Of a stretch of DNA of 38,924 nucleotides, positions 7,849 to 16,176 are shown in pieces. A program made the position numbers and the translations under genes. A model generated the notes under the pieces. That model ran no database searches and had not been told where the DNA came from. It saw only the letters and a program-made list of their open reading frames with translations. Position 1 is the first letter of the stretch. Each line of letters begins with the position of its first letter. The stretch comes from Bradyrhizobium sp. SZCCT0148 (GTDB lineage: Bacteria > Pseudomonadota > Alphaproteobacteria > Rhizobiales > Xanthobacteraceae): assembly GCF_018129985.1 (NCBI RefSeq), contig NZ_JAFCKT010000025.1:1-38924 (forward strand), read 5' to 3'.

Positions 7849-9048
7849 TTACCTATTGGACAGGAGAAATTCAAACCTGTTTAACCGGAAAATTCGCCGC
7901 AGGCGCGGAGAAACATCGGTCATGGTCAATGACAGACCTTGTCTCGCGAGCTGCTTTCGGATGCCGATTAGCGCCCCGAAGAACCGACCATCGATATAAT
8001 CGACGTTGGCAAGATTAAGCTTGATGGACTTATTCTCCATCATTGCCTGGCCAACAAAGAGAGCCAAAGAATTAGCTCTATCCGCGATGGCCGCACCGGC
8101 GAGATTGAGCGTCATACCATCGTCATCCGGCAGCTCACTAATTCCAAACTCGGCTTGTCGCCGGCTCAACCTTGCTGTGATCGCAAGTGGCAACACGCAA
8201 GTGCAGAGAACCTGGAGCAACGCCCTGCCATCAACCCAATAGCGCCGCCAGAGATACGGCTCTTCCTTAATCCTCCAAAGCCATTCGAATCCTGTGCTTC
8301 GCAGGAACGGCGGCGCTCGCCGGATCGTGCCTGCTTCAAAATTGATGGTGGCCCCGAACTGCGCTCTGATTGGAACCGTCAGGCTCCGATGGTTGCGTAA
8401 CAGCCAACTCTGCGCCTTCTCGGCGCTCAAGAAGACGGCAAGTAGATCTGCTCCACTTGCATTTATAAGAGCGATGTTTTCCGGTGAACTTAGTTCCTCC
8501 ACGGACCCAAAGCCTGGATTTAGGCTGCCGACGCACTCAAGACCGCACCGATCAGCGTTGAGCTTTTCGCCTACCCTTGCGACAAGGTCGCCTGTGCCAC
8601 CGAACAGAAAGACACGAAGCTTTTTCTCGGTCCGCGACTTCAGTCGGCCGAACAAATCGGATCCCGCCACCCTTTCGTGAATTGGAACGCAGAGAAGCTT
8701 CGCGATCCAGATAAGGGGCATGCCATCGACAAGACTAAGATCGCTTAGCAGAATACTGTCTCGAAACGCCGCGTTTTCGTGGCTCTTGATGAGGAAGTTG
8801 ACGTTCGGCGTCGAAATCAGAAAAGGCTCTCGCTTCTCAACTGCTACATCCATAGCCCGCAGGAGCGTTCGAAAGTCGATAGCATCGATCGGCAGCCCGA
8901 GTAGTCCGTACAAGTCACGCGTGACGTCTCGCTTTTGCTCGCCCTCGTCCATCATTTGCGGCTCCAGGGGCGGAGCAGCAGAGCCTCCTGGCAGGCCGAG
9001 ACAAACAGTCTGGATCGTGCTCAAAATCGAGATCTCGCGAACTGACAT
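7849..9048 (-). CDS. WecG/TagA/CpsF-family glycosyltransferase fused to a C-terminal STAS domain
   Basis: A 399-aa protein. Residues about 47-275 are a GT26 (WecG/TagA) transferase: STPNVNFL (79-86), SLVDGMPLIW (105-114), RVAGSDLFG (126-134), FGGTGD (149-154), and the C-terminal GATINFEAG...RAPPFLRSTGFEWLWR block. GT26 enzymes add a sugar (for example ManNAcA or ManNAc) to a polyprenyl-linked acceptor at the inner membrane. Residues about 310-398 are a STAS domain (strand-helix pattern with LNLANVDYIDG). At the position where SpoIIAA-type proteins carry a phosphorylated serine after the aspartate, this one has D353-G354, so classical phospho-switching is unlikely. The ATG at 9048 may be too early; MMDEGEQ (residues 32-33) is an alternative start. 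It heads a minus-strand operon with the TPR lipoprotein. Confidence 0.88.
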   Translation of the reverse strand: MSVREISILSTIQTVCLGLPGGSAAPPLEPQMMDEGEQKRDVTRDLYGLLGLPIDAIDFRTLLRAMDVAVEKREPFLISTPNVNFLIKSHENAAFRDSILLSDLSLVDGMPLIWIAKLLCVPIHERVAGSDLFGRLKSRTEKKLRVFLFGGTGDLVARVGEKLNADRCGLECVGSLNPGFGSVEELSSPENIALINASGADLLAVFLSAEKAQSWLLRNHRSLTVPIRAQFGATINFEAGTIRRAPPFLRSTGFEWLWRIKEEPYLWRRYWVDGRALLQVLCTCVLPLAITARLSRRQAEFGISELPDDDGMTLNLAGAAIADRANSLALFVGQAMMENKSIKLNLANVDYIDGRFFGALIGIRKQLARQGLSLTMTDVSPRLRRIFRLNRFEFLLSNR

Positions 9049-9103
9049 ATGGCTTGGCGGGACGAACCGTCCAAAATTTCATTTCTTTCAATGACTCCCT
9101 GAC

Positions 9104-9124
9104 GTAACATACGACGGGTGTTAC
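9104..9124. promoter_or_regulatory. Inverted repeat in divergent intergenic region (candidate operator)
   Basis: GTAACA (9104-9109) and TGTTAC (9119-9124) are perfect inverted half-sites separated by 9 bases, about 56 bases upstream of the WecG-STAS start and 205 upstream of the acetyltransferase start. The spacing (15 bp centre to centre) would suit a dimeric regulator. No regulator gene is in the window and the family is unknown. Confidence 0.3.
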
Positions 9125-9328
9125 TTGGAAGTCGATTTAATCGCGGTGATTAATGCGCGGCGACACCCCATTTCGGGAACCGATTCACCTTACTGGAGCT
9201 TCGACGCTCTGTTCGGCCTATCCATTAGGAGTTAATCTTGTGCGTAAATGGCCGGCCGCGGTAGGCTGACAAGCAGGCCCAGAACCGATCAAGAGGTCTG
9301 AGCTATTTATTTGCAGCTGGCTTAAGTA

Positions 9329-9856
9329 ATGTTCGAAAATGTCAGGGCCGATTTTGCGGCGCACGGCCGCGATTGTGGGGCCCAAGGCTTCTGGGTCATG
9401 CTGGTTTACCGGTTTGGGCGGTGGCGCTATGGCATCCGGCCGGCCCCGCTCCGGAAGCCCTTCTCGCTCCTCTATAAGATCCTCTACAAGGTCGTTCAGA
9501 TCTTGACCGGGATCGAGTTCCCTTGCGAAACCGTGGTCGGGCGCAACTTCGTGATCGACCATTTCGGGGGGATCATCGTGAGCGGCTACGCTCGTTTTGG
9601 CGACAATTGCAGGATCCGAAACGGCGTGGTTGTCGGCTTGCGCCGGGTTGACGAGCCGTGCGCGCCCGAGATTGGCGACAACGTCGATATCGGCGCCGGC
9701 GCCAAATTGCTGGGCCCGATCAAGATCGGCGACAACGTCGTGATCGGGGCCAACGCGGTGGTGCTGTCGGACGTGCCGGCGAATTCGATCGCGATCGGCG
9801 TTCCGGCGGTGGTCCGGCCGCGACGGCCGGAAGCGCTGCGGGACGTGGCAATATGA
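9329..9856 (+). CDS. Serine-acetyltransferase-like hexapeptide acyltransferase (LbH)
   Basis: A 175-aa left-handed beta-helix protein. Hexapeptide repeats cover the second half (IGDNVDIGAGAKLLGPIKIG, then DNVVIGANAVV), followed by the GVPA cap loop. A CysE-type catalytic His-Asp environment (VIDHFGGI) is visible near residue 75. In EPS loci such proteins usually O-acetylate a sugar of the repeat unit from acetyl-CoA rather than make O-acetylserine. Sequence is very GC-rich. The stop overlaps the ATG of the next gene by 4 bases, so the two are translationally coupled. It opens the plus-strand operon that runs to the flippase. Confidence 0.85.
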   Translation: MFENVRADFAAHGRDCGAQGFWVMLVYRFGRWRYGIRPAPLRKPFSLLYKILYKVVQILTGIEFPCETVVGRNFVIDHFGGIIVSGYARFGDNCRIRNGVVVGLRRVDEPCAPEIGDNVDIGAGAKLLGPIKIGDNVVIGANAVVLSDVPANSIAIGVPAVVRPRRPEALRDVAI

Positions 9857-10848
9857 GCGGGCGCGAGGCGTCCGCGCCCTTCGCCTGCGGCGTGGTGGCG
9901 ATCGGCCGCAACGAGGGCGACCGCCTCAAGCGCTGCCTGGCGTCGGCGCGGCCGGCGGCGGCGGTGATCTATGTCGATTCAGGCTCGAGCGACGGATCGG
10001 TCGCCTGGGCGCGGGACCAGGGCGTCGAGGTGGTCGAGCTCGACACCAGCGTCGGCTTCACGGCCGCGCGTGCCCGCAACGCGGGCTTCCGGCGGCTGAA
10101 GCAGCTGGCTCCCGGGCTGCAGCTCGTGCAGTTCGTCGACGGCGATTGCGAGCTCGCCGAGGGCTGGCTGGCGGCCGGCCTCGCCTGCCTGGCGGCGAGG
10201 CCGGAGGCGGCCGCGGTGTTCGGGCGGCGCCGGGAGCGGCATCCGGAGCGTTCGATCTACAACCGGATCTGCGATGCCGAGTGGGACGTGCCGCTCGGCC
10301 AGGTGCGGGCCTGTGGCGGCGACGTCATGATGCGCGTGGCCGCGCTCGAGCAGGTCGGCGGCTATCGCGACGACTTCATTGCCGGCGAGGAGCCGGAGCT
10401 GTGCGTGCGGCTGCGCGCGGCTGGCTGGACGATCTGGCGGATCGAGGCCGAAATGACGGGGCATGACGCCGCGATGACGCGGTTCGGCCAATGGTGGCGC
10501 CGCAACGTGCGGAGCGGCTACGCCTTTGCGCTGGGGCGGTCCGCGCACGGCGCCCCGCCCGAACGGCTGTGGGTGTGGGAGAGCCGCAGGGCCTGGCTCT
10601 GGGGCATCTGGCTGCCGCTGGCGGCGGCGCTCGCGGTGGTCGCCTTCGGCGCGCCCGGCCTCGCCTTGCTGCTGATCTACCCGCTCCAGCTGCTGCGCCG
10701 CATCCCGCGGCAGCGCGGCGCCCTCCGCGACCGCATCGAGCTCGCCGGCCTGGAGCTGCTCGGCCGTTTTGCCGAAGGCCTCGGCCAGCTCCGGTTCGCG
10801 GCCGATCGGCTGTTCAAGGGACGGAGCGGGATCATTGAGTACAAGTGA
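9853..10848 (+). CDS. Glycosyltransferase family 2
   Basis: A 331-aa GT-A transferase at the inner membrane. The N-terminus VVAIGRNEGDRLKRCL and the block VIYVDSGSSDGSV bind the nucleotide sugar; VDGDCEL carries the metal-binding D-x-D. The C-terminal third has a hydrophobic helix pair (WGIWLPLAAALAVVAF, then LALLLIYPLQLL). The start is the ATG that overlaps the preceding stop (ATGA); a longer open frame from 9658 is out-of-frame reading of the acetyltransferase gene. GC is extreme (48 of 60 bases at 10141-10200). The next gene, 33 bases on, is much poorer in GC. Substrate cannot be told. Confidence 0.88.
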   Translation: MSGREASAPFACGVVAIGRNEGDRLKRCLASARPAAAVIYVDSGSSDGSVAWARDQGVEVVELDTSVGFTAARARNAGFRRLKQLAPGLQLVQFVDGDCELAEGWLAAGLACLAARPEAAAVFGRRRERHPERSIYNRICDAEWDVPLGQVRACGGDVMMRVAALEQVGGYRDDFIAGEEPELCVRLRAAGWTIWRIEAEMTGHDAAMTRFGQWWRRNVRSGYAFALGRSAHGAPPERLWVWESRRAWLWGIWLPLAAALAVVAFGAPGLALLLIYPLQLLRRIPRQRGALRDRIELAGLELLGRFAEGLGQLRFAADRLFKGRSGIIEYK

Positions 10849-10881
10849 TGGGGAGGCACCTGCCCCGGCATTTGCATTTTT

Positions 10882-11448
10882 GTGAAAACAACTCCATGCA
10901 CAGTAGGCGTCAAGCCTCTTTTCGGACGGATCGCTCCCGCAACTTCCATGGACAACAACGGCCACTCCTCCAGCGAAATCAGTGCGACGACGCCCGACTG
11001 GTCGCGTGAGGCCGTGACGGCTTTCTGGCAGCCCAGCCGGCAACTGCTGAAGACAATCCGCGGTTATCAACGGCATCGAAACCGCCGCGGCGTCCTGTCC
11101 CAGCTCGCGCGACGACGCTACGCCCTCGAACACCGCTTCTGGAGCGTTGTGACGGGTGCGGACATTCCCTTGACGTGTCAGATCGGCGGGGGTCTCATGA
11201 TGCCGCATCCCAACGGCATCGTTATTCACCCCGACGCGATCATCGGGGTAAATTGCCTGCTCTTCCAGCAGGTAACTTTGGGGACGCGCCGCGGTGGTGG
11301 CGTTCCGATCTTAGAAGGCCATGTCGATGTCGGTGCTGGTGCAAAAGTAGTTGGTACAGTCATCATACCAGCCCACTCGGAAGTCGCGGCCAATGCTGTC
11401 GTGACGTCATGGCCCCCGAAAGCTCGAGGTTTAGCACAACGACCATAG
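10882..11448 (+). CDS. Second serine-acetyltransferase-like LbH acyltransferase
   Basis: A protein of 188 aa from a GTG start, or 166 aa from an ATG at 10948. An N-terminal helical part (about residues 40-75) precedes hexapeptide repeats with MMPHPNGIVIHPDAIIG, then QQVTLGTRRGGGVPILEG and VDVGAGAKVVGTVIIP. This is the CysE fold with its conserved catalytic histidines. It is distinct from the first acetyltransferase of the operon, so the glycan may carry two acyl groups, or one enzyme may act on serine or an amino sugar. It is the first gene of the low-GC cassette. The C-terminal PPKARGLAQ tail departs from the usual GVPA cap. Confidence 0.8.
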   Translation: MKTTPCTVGVKPLFGRIAPATSMDNNGHSSSEISATTPDWSREAVTAFWQPSRQLLKTIRGYQRHRNRRGVLSQLARRRYALEHRFWSVVTGADIPLTCQIGGGLMMPHPNGIVIHPDAIIGVNCLLFQQVTLGTRRGGGVPILEGHVDVGAGAKVVGTVIIPAHSEVAANAVVTSWPPKARGLAQRP

Positions 11449-11472
11449 ACGAGGCGTCCGCTTGCCGCGTTA

Positions 11473-12945
11473 ATGTCGGGCTATTTTTCTAGTTCACTCT
11501 TCAACCATGAAGTCGTTAGAGAGGGCCTCGTTTATCCTATGCCGAATTGGTTCGCTTATTGTGCCCTTCTTATCTGGCCCATAGTCGCGGCAATACTCTA
11601 TGTGAAGCTGCCCCCGGCGCGCGCGACAGCATGGTCGTTGCTGGGAGCGCAATACCTCCTGCCAGCAGCGACCGTCGTCAAAATTCCGATGGTGCCACAG
11701 CTTGACAAGAACACAATTCCATCACTTTGCGCGCTCGTCGCATTGCTGATACTGCGCAAATCTTCGAAAAGAAATCCGATCTTAGCAGTAGACATTCTGA
11801 TCTTTGCATACGTGTTATCTCCGCTCGCCACTAGCTTGGCGAACGGCGACGTTATTGTAGCCGGAGGAGCGGTCTTACCAGGCGTCGGAGTCTATGACGG
11901 AGTCTCCGCTTCCCTTCTTGCTCTTTTAGGCGTCGCTCCGCTTCTCCTCGGCAGGTACCTCCTTGGCAATGCCTATGCAATTCGCGAAGCCTTTAAGGCG
12001 CTGTTATGGTGCGGCTTAATCTACTCGCCTTTCATGCTTTTCGAAATGAAGATGAGCCCGCAACTGCACGCTTGGGTGTATGGCTTCGTACCATCCGACC
12101 TTATCCAGCAAATTCGAGGAGAAGGCTTCCGCCCCATGGTGTTTATGGGCCACGGATTGATCGCTAGTTTCTTTGCGATGCTAAGCTTTCTGACTACGAC
12201 GGCCCTCAAGCGGACGGAAATCCGCGGCAGCAGGCTTTTTGATTACTCCATAATATACCTGGGAGGGTTATTGCTTCTTTGCAAGAGTTTGGGCGCCATT
12301 ATTTATGGAGCTTTTGCATTCCCTCTCATCAGGTGGGCAAGCCCTCGCTCACTGAACTTAGCGTCAACTTTGCTCGTGTGCTTCGCGTTGTTATTCCCCC
12401 TTCTCCGATACTCAAATATCTTTCCCACCACTGAGCTGCTGAGCGCGTTTGAGCAACTCAGCCCTGAAAGGGCGAAGTCGCTTGCTTTTCGATTCAACAA
12501 TGAGGATCTCCTGTTGAACAAAGCAGCGGAACGATGGCTTCTCGGTTGGGGACGATATGGACGCAGCAGAATATATAGTGAGTACGACGGCAAAGACATT
12601 GCGGTCACGGATGGCCGCTGGATTATCGATTTCGGCCAATATGGACTATTGGGCTTCTCGGCCGAGTTCGGACTATTGATCGTCAGCGTCCTAGCGGCGG
12701 CAAGATGGCGCGCCGCCGCAATCGTCCACAGCGAGCGTCTTCTCGTAAGCATTGCGGCATTGATTCTCGCCATTAACGTAATCGAACTAATTCCGAACTC
12801 CACGCTCACCCCCTGGACCATGCTTTTGGCAGGAATGCTTGTCGGAATGACAGAGGCTAAGCGATCGAATTCGCAAACCGATGCCCGCCCCTTTCCTAAA
12901 AATGCAACGCCGGCCGCGAAGAGCTTCAAAGGGCAACCCGCATGA
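11473..12945 (+). CDS. O-antigen polymerase/ligase-like membrane protein (Wzy/WaaL superfamily)
   Basis: A 490-aa integral membrane protein with about ten to twelve hydrophobic helices and one large hydrophilic loop (around residues 310-380) that includes LLGWGRYGRSRIY, similar to the periplasmic loop of Wzy and O-antigen ligase proteins. The expected role is polymerising flipped repeat units in the periplasm. Such proteins diverge widely, so the specific linkage cannot be inferred. The ATG at 11473 overlaps no gene; the stop overlaps the next ATG (ATGA at 12942). Low GC. The position between transferases and upstream of the flippase fits a Wzx/Wzy pathway. Confidence 0.8.
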   Translation: MSGYFSSSLFNHEVVREGLVYPMPNWFAYCALLIWPIVAAILYVKLPPARATAWSLLGAQYLLPAATVVKIPMVPQLDKNTIPSLCALVALLILRKSSKRNPILAVDILIFAYVLSPLATSLANGDVIVAGGAVLPGVGVYDGVSASLLALLGVAPLLLGRYLLGNAYAIREAFKALLWCGLIYSPFMLFEMKMSPQLHAWVYGFVPSDLIQQIRGEGFRPMVFMGHGLIASFFAMLSFLTTTALKRTEIRGSRLFDYSIIYLGGLLLLCKSLGAIIYGAFAFPLIRWASPRSLNLASTLLVCFALLFPLLRYSNIFPTTELLSAFEQLSPERAKSLAFRFNNEDLLLNKAAERWLLGWGRYGRSRIYSEYDGKDIAVTDGRWIIDFGQYGLLGFSAEFGLLIVSVLAAARWRAAAIVHSERLLVSIAALILAINVIELIPNSTLTPWTMLLAGMLVGMTEAKRSNSQTDARPFPKNATPAAKSFKGQPA

Positions 12946-13619
12946 AAGACAGAGTGGAGATAATCAATTTAGCCAACCGCCCTGATCGCCGGGCGGCAAC
13001 TGAACAAGAGCTAAGAAGAATTGGCTGGACCGGATCCTTCTATCTAGCCGAAAAGCCGACTGATCCGGGCAAGTTTGAGTCCGTTGGAGCGCGTGGATGC
13101 TTTGAGAGCCACTTGGCAGTGCTACAAAGGAATCTGACAACCGAACGCTTAATTTTGCTTGAGGATGATGTGAATTTCATCAAGGACTTTCGCACGCATT
13201 GGTCGAATTTAGCGAACCAGCTTGATCAAATCGAGTGGTCTATCTGTTACGGGGGACACAAGATGCAATGTACAAGCAATGGCCTTGTTCATATTGATGC
13301 AGACGTACCAGTTACCACAGCGCATTTCGTAATCTTCAACGGGAAAACCATTCATACCATTGTTGACGCGCTAGCTAGAATTTACTCTCGAGAGGCAGGG
13401 GATCCAAATGGAGGCCCCATGCACGTCGACGGAGCATACAGTACAATACGCGCACAAAATCGCGAACTCATCACTTACGCGTATTGTCCTACGCTCGGTT
13501 ACCAAAGATCTTCAAGAACTGATATCGGCAAAAATCAGTGGTTTGACCGAACTGAATTCCTTCGTCCCATTGTAGATTTTGCAAGGCACATTAAGAGCGC
13601 ACTCGCGCGTCGAAACTGA
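12942..13619 (+). CDS. Glycosyltransferase family 25
   Basis: A 225-aa cytosolic transferase of the LOS-glycosyltransferase (GT25) family. The opening VEIINLANRPDRRAATEQEL is typical. GCFESHLAVL (about residues 52-61) corresponds to the GCxLSH block, and LLEDDVNFI (72-80) carries the acidic metal-binding motif. A central GGHK and the later MHVDGAYS segment also fit. GT25 enzymes commonly transfer galactose, but donor and acceptor here are unknown. It is translationally coupled to the Wzy-like gene by a 4-base overlap. Confidence 0.88.
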   Translation: MKDRVEIINLANRPDRRAATEQELRRIGWTGSFYLAEKPTDPGKFESVGARGCFESHLAVLQRNLTTERLILLEDDVNFIKDFRTHWSNLANQLDQIEWSICYGGHKMQCTSNGLVHIDADVPVTTAHFVIFNGKTIHTIVDALARIYSREAGDPNGGPMHVDGAYSTIRAQNRELITYAYCPTLGYQRSSRTDIGKNQWFDRTEFLRPIVDFARHIKSALARRN

Positions 13620-13633
13620 GGTTCAAATTACCT

Positions 13634-14710
13634 GTGAAACGAAGACTTCTAAATGTAATAGTTGACGCTCGGCCAAACACAGGCTCGCGCACAATAGATA
13701 CGTCCGAATCTGTATATCAGGTTGACGATTTCGTCCTCGGAAGCGGCTCGTCATGGTCGGTATTATTAAAGGCTTTCTTCCTGCCTCGCCGCTTAGGACC
13801 ATATGACGCCATTCTGACCAGCGAATATTTTTCTTCTTTTGCCATAAGCCTTCGGTTGCTCGCGACGCGCTGTAGAACGCGCCATGCAACCGTCGGCCTA
13901 AACCAAAGCCGCCGTCTCCTCAAGCTTGGGATACCGTGGGTCGACCGCGTCATAGACAGAATATTCGGACGTGGAGATCTGTACGTTGTTCATTCAACGA
14001 AAGAGCTTAAGCTGTTCCACGATCTGCATCTAATAGATCAAAATCGTCTCGTGTTTTCGCATTGGGGTTTCGACCGTCCGAACGTAGGCAATGATCGGTT
14101 TCGCGGATGGCCGCGGCCCTACATATTGTTGATTGGCCGAAACAACCGCGACTTCCAATCGTTCTGCTTAGCATGCGATGGCCAATCGTATGATGGAATA
14201 ATCGTTTGCTCCTCCGGTCAAGAATTGCCTAAAACCGTTCCGTCAAATGTTCAGGTATTTCACGACTTATCGATGGACGATTCGATGAGTTGCATACTGC
14301 ACGCAAGCGCAAATCTCGTGTTGGTGAAGGACGGCAATCGCGGAGCTGGCCACATCACCGCCGTGGCGGGAATGATGTTGGGGACCCCCCAGATCTCCTC
14401 CAACATGGACGTTCTCAACGACTATTTGATAGGAGGTTTTAATTGCATCAGCGTGCCCCCAGGAAATATCGATGCTATCCGCGACGCAGTTAACACCATA
14501 CTTCTTTATCCAAATCGTCGGATGGCGTTAGTGGCAAATGGGGTCGCCTTTGCTTCTAGATGGCTAACGCATTCAGCGGCGCAAAAAAGGGTTTTCGAGT
14601 CCATCGATCGAATGCTCGAAAATAAGCCGCAACAAATAGTCGACCCACAGTGGACAGACTTCATGTCAGAAATTGCCGCCGGCTCTGCGGTTAACAACGC
14701 TGATCAGTAA
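13634..14710 (+). CDS. Putative GT-B fold glycosyltransferase
   Basis: A 358-aa protein with a GTG start 14 bases after the previous stop. The C-terminal half has the look of a GT-B nucleotide-sugar domain: SSGQELPKTVPSNVQVFHDL, then a helical block with MSCILHASANLVLVKDG, GAGHITAVAGMMLGTPQISS and a final helix IDAIRDAVNTILLYP, comparable to GT1/GT4 donor-site regions. The N-terminal half (SEYFSSFAISLRLLATR) would bind acceptor. I do not recognise a named family, so the call rests on fold pattern and on the location between GT25 and the flippase. Confidence 0.65.
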   Translation: MKRRLLNVIVDARPNTGSRTIDTSESVYQVDDFVLGSGSSWSVLLKAFFLPRRLGPYDAILTSEYFSSFAISLRLLATRCRTRHATVGLNQSRRLLKLGIPWVDRVIDRIFGRGDLYVVHSTKELKLFHDLHLIDQNRLVFSHWGFDRPNVGNDRFRGWPRPYILLIGRNNRDFQSFCLACDGQSYDGIIVCSSGQELPKTVPSNVQVFHDLSMDDSMSCILHASANLVLVKDGNRGAGHITAVAGMMLGTPQISSNMDVLNDYLIGGFNCISVPPGNIDAIRDAVNTILLYPNRRMALVANGVAFASRWLTHSAAQKRVFESIDRMLENKPQQIVDPQWTDFMSEIAAGSAVNNADQ

Positions 14711-14715
14711 GACTA

Positions 14716-16086
14716 TTGGAACATCAAAAATTGCGCACCTTGAAGAGCCGAGTTATTGCTGCCACAGCCTGGGGAGCCGCAAGCCAATCCGCGTCTCAAG
14801 CTCTTCGGTTTTTTCTAAACATTTTTCTCACTCATATTCTTGCTCCAGACCTATTCGGACTCACCGCAGTTGCGAACGTGGTGATGATTGGAATTGCAAT
14901 GGTTTCGGATATTGGACTTGGACCCAGCATTATCAGAAGCTCGCGCGGCACAGAAACGTCCTTCCGGAATACCGCGTACACGATCCAAGTTCTGCGCGGA
15001 GCGATCACGTGTATGATAGCCGTTGCCGTAGCGGCATCGATTGAACTTTTCGGACGCAACGGCATCGCGTCTGCAAACAGTGTATATGCCGATCCACGTT
15101 TGCCGGTAGTTATATTCGCGCTGTCAGCAACCGCATTGATCGCGGGATTCACATCGACCAAGGTTCACGAAGCGAGAAGATCACTCTTGGTCGGGCGCCT
15201 GACGGTTAACGAGATTCTGGCACAGATCGGCGGAATCTTGGCGATCTTGGTTTGGCTTTGGTTCGATCGCTCCATATGGGCTCTAGTTGCCGGATCGATC
15301 TTTAACTCTATTGCGGCCGTGCTCTTGAGCCACACCAATTTGCCCGGAGAATCAAATCGTTTTAGATGGGAACACTCCGCTGCAACCGAATTGCTTCGTT
15401 TCGGCGCTTGGATTTTCCTTTCATCTCTCTTGTCATTTACCGCCACAAACTGCGATCGGCTGTTGCTGGGCGGCCTGGTCAGCTCTGAAACGCTTGGCGT
15501 ATACAGCGTGGCTTACGGTTTGTTCAGCACGATCGAGCAACTTGCAGCTCGATTGATTGCGACGATATTATTTCCAGCGCTCAGCGAAACAGCCAGAGAA
15601 AAGCCCTCTCAACTCAGCGCCGTGCACTACCGAATCTACCGTCCTGCTGCTGCATTGATGTACACATTGGCCGGCACGCTCGTAATGTGCGCGCCAGAAC
15701 TTGTGCGATTATGCTACGATCATCGATATCAGCAAGCTGGCTTAATGCTCCAAATCCTAGCGCTCGCGCTTATTGGAGTGCCATCTCAAATTACCATGCA
15801 ACTCTTCATTGCGAAGGGTGAGGCCCAATTGGCCGCCCTAATCCTTTTCGGTCGGACGCTATTTCTCTTTCCAGCCACTCTTTTTGGCTTTTACTTCTGG
15901 GGTCTATCGGGCGCAGTCGCTGGTATTTCAGCGAGCTTTGTATTGATGCTCCCATTAACTTGGCTGATCAGCGCGCGAAAAGGATTGCTGCGCCCTAAAA
16001 AGGAGATGCAGCCATTTCTCGGCTTTTTGGTCGGCTTAGGTGCGGGAAAAGGGCTCGCTTTTCTACTCGGGCTTATTTCGTTTTGA
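14716..16086 (+). CDS. Oligosaccharide flippase (Wzx/PST family)
   Basis: A 456-aa polytopic membrane protein of the MOP superfamily. The opening LKSRVIAATAWGAASQSASQ, then FGLTAVANVVMIGIAMVSDI and IGLGPSIIRS-type region and some fourteen hydrophobic helices match polysaccharide transporters that flip undecaprenyl-linked repeat units. The start is TTG at 14716, 5 bases after the previous stop. It is the last gene of the seven-gene plus-strand operon and converges on the AT3-SGNH gene with a 90-base gap. Low GC like its neighbours, so it probably moved together with the transferases it serves. Confidence 0.88.
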   Translation: MEHQKLRTLKSRVIAATAWGAASQSASQALRFFLNIFLTHILAPDLFGLTAVANVVMIGIAMVSDIGLGPSIIRSSRGTETSFRNTAYTIQVLRGAITCMIAVAVAASIELFGRNGIASANSVYADPRLPVVIFALSATALIAGFTSTKVHEARRSLLVGRLTVNEILAQIGGILAILVWLWFDRSIWALVAGSIFNSIAAVLLSHTNLPGESNRFRWEHSAATELLRFGAWIFLSSLLSFTATNCDRLLLGGLVSSETLGVYSVAYGLFSTIEQLAARLIATILFPALSETAREKPSQLSAVHYRIYRPAAALMYTLAGTLVMCAPELVRLCYDHRYQQAGLMLQILALALIGVPSQITMQLFIAKGEAQLAALILFGRTLFLFPATLFGFYFWGLSGAVAGISASFVLMLPLTWLISARKGLLRPKKEMQPFLGFLVGLGAGKGLAFLLGLISF

Positions 16087-16176
16087 GCCTCACGTTGACC
16101 TTTCGACCTTTCGTAGCGGCCGGATAAAACTGATGCGGCTGGACGACGATAGCTGGGATCAGCCTGCGACAACCCT

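Noticed and set aside
10850..10881. GGGG...CCCC followed by TTTTT as a terminator after the GT2 gene
   Set aside because: Stem is only about four base pairs and the T-run is offset; the downstream genes continue on the same strand.
9979..11229. Long minus-strand open frame (416 codons) opposite the GT2 and second acetyltransferase genes
   Set aside because: It is a shadow of GC-rich coding sequence; residues are Arg/Ala/Pro-rich with no domain, and both plus-strand genes have clear family motifs.
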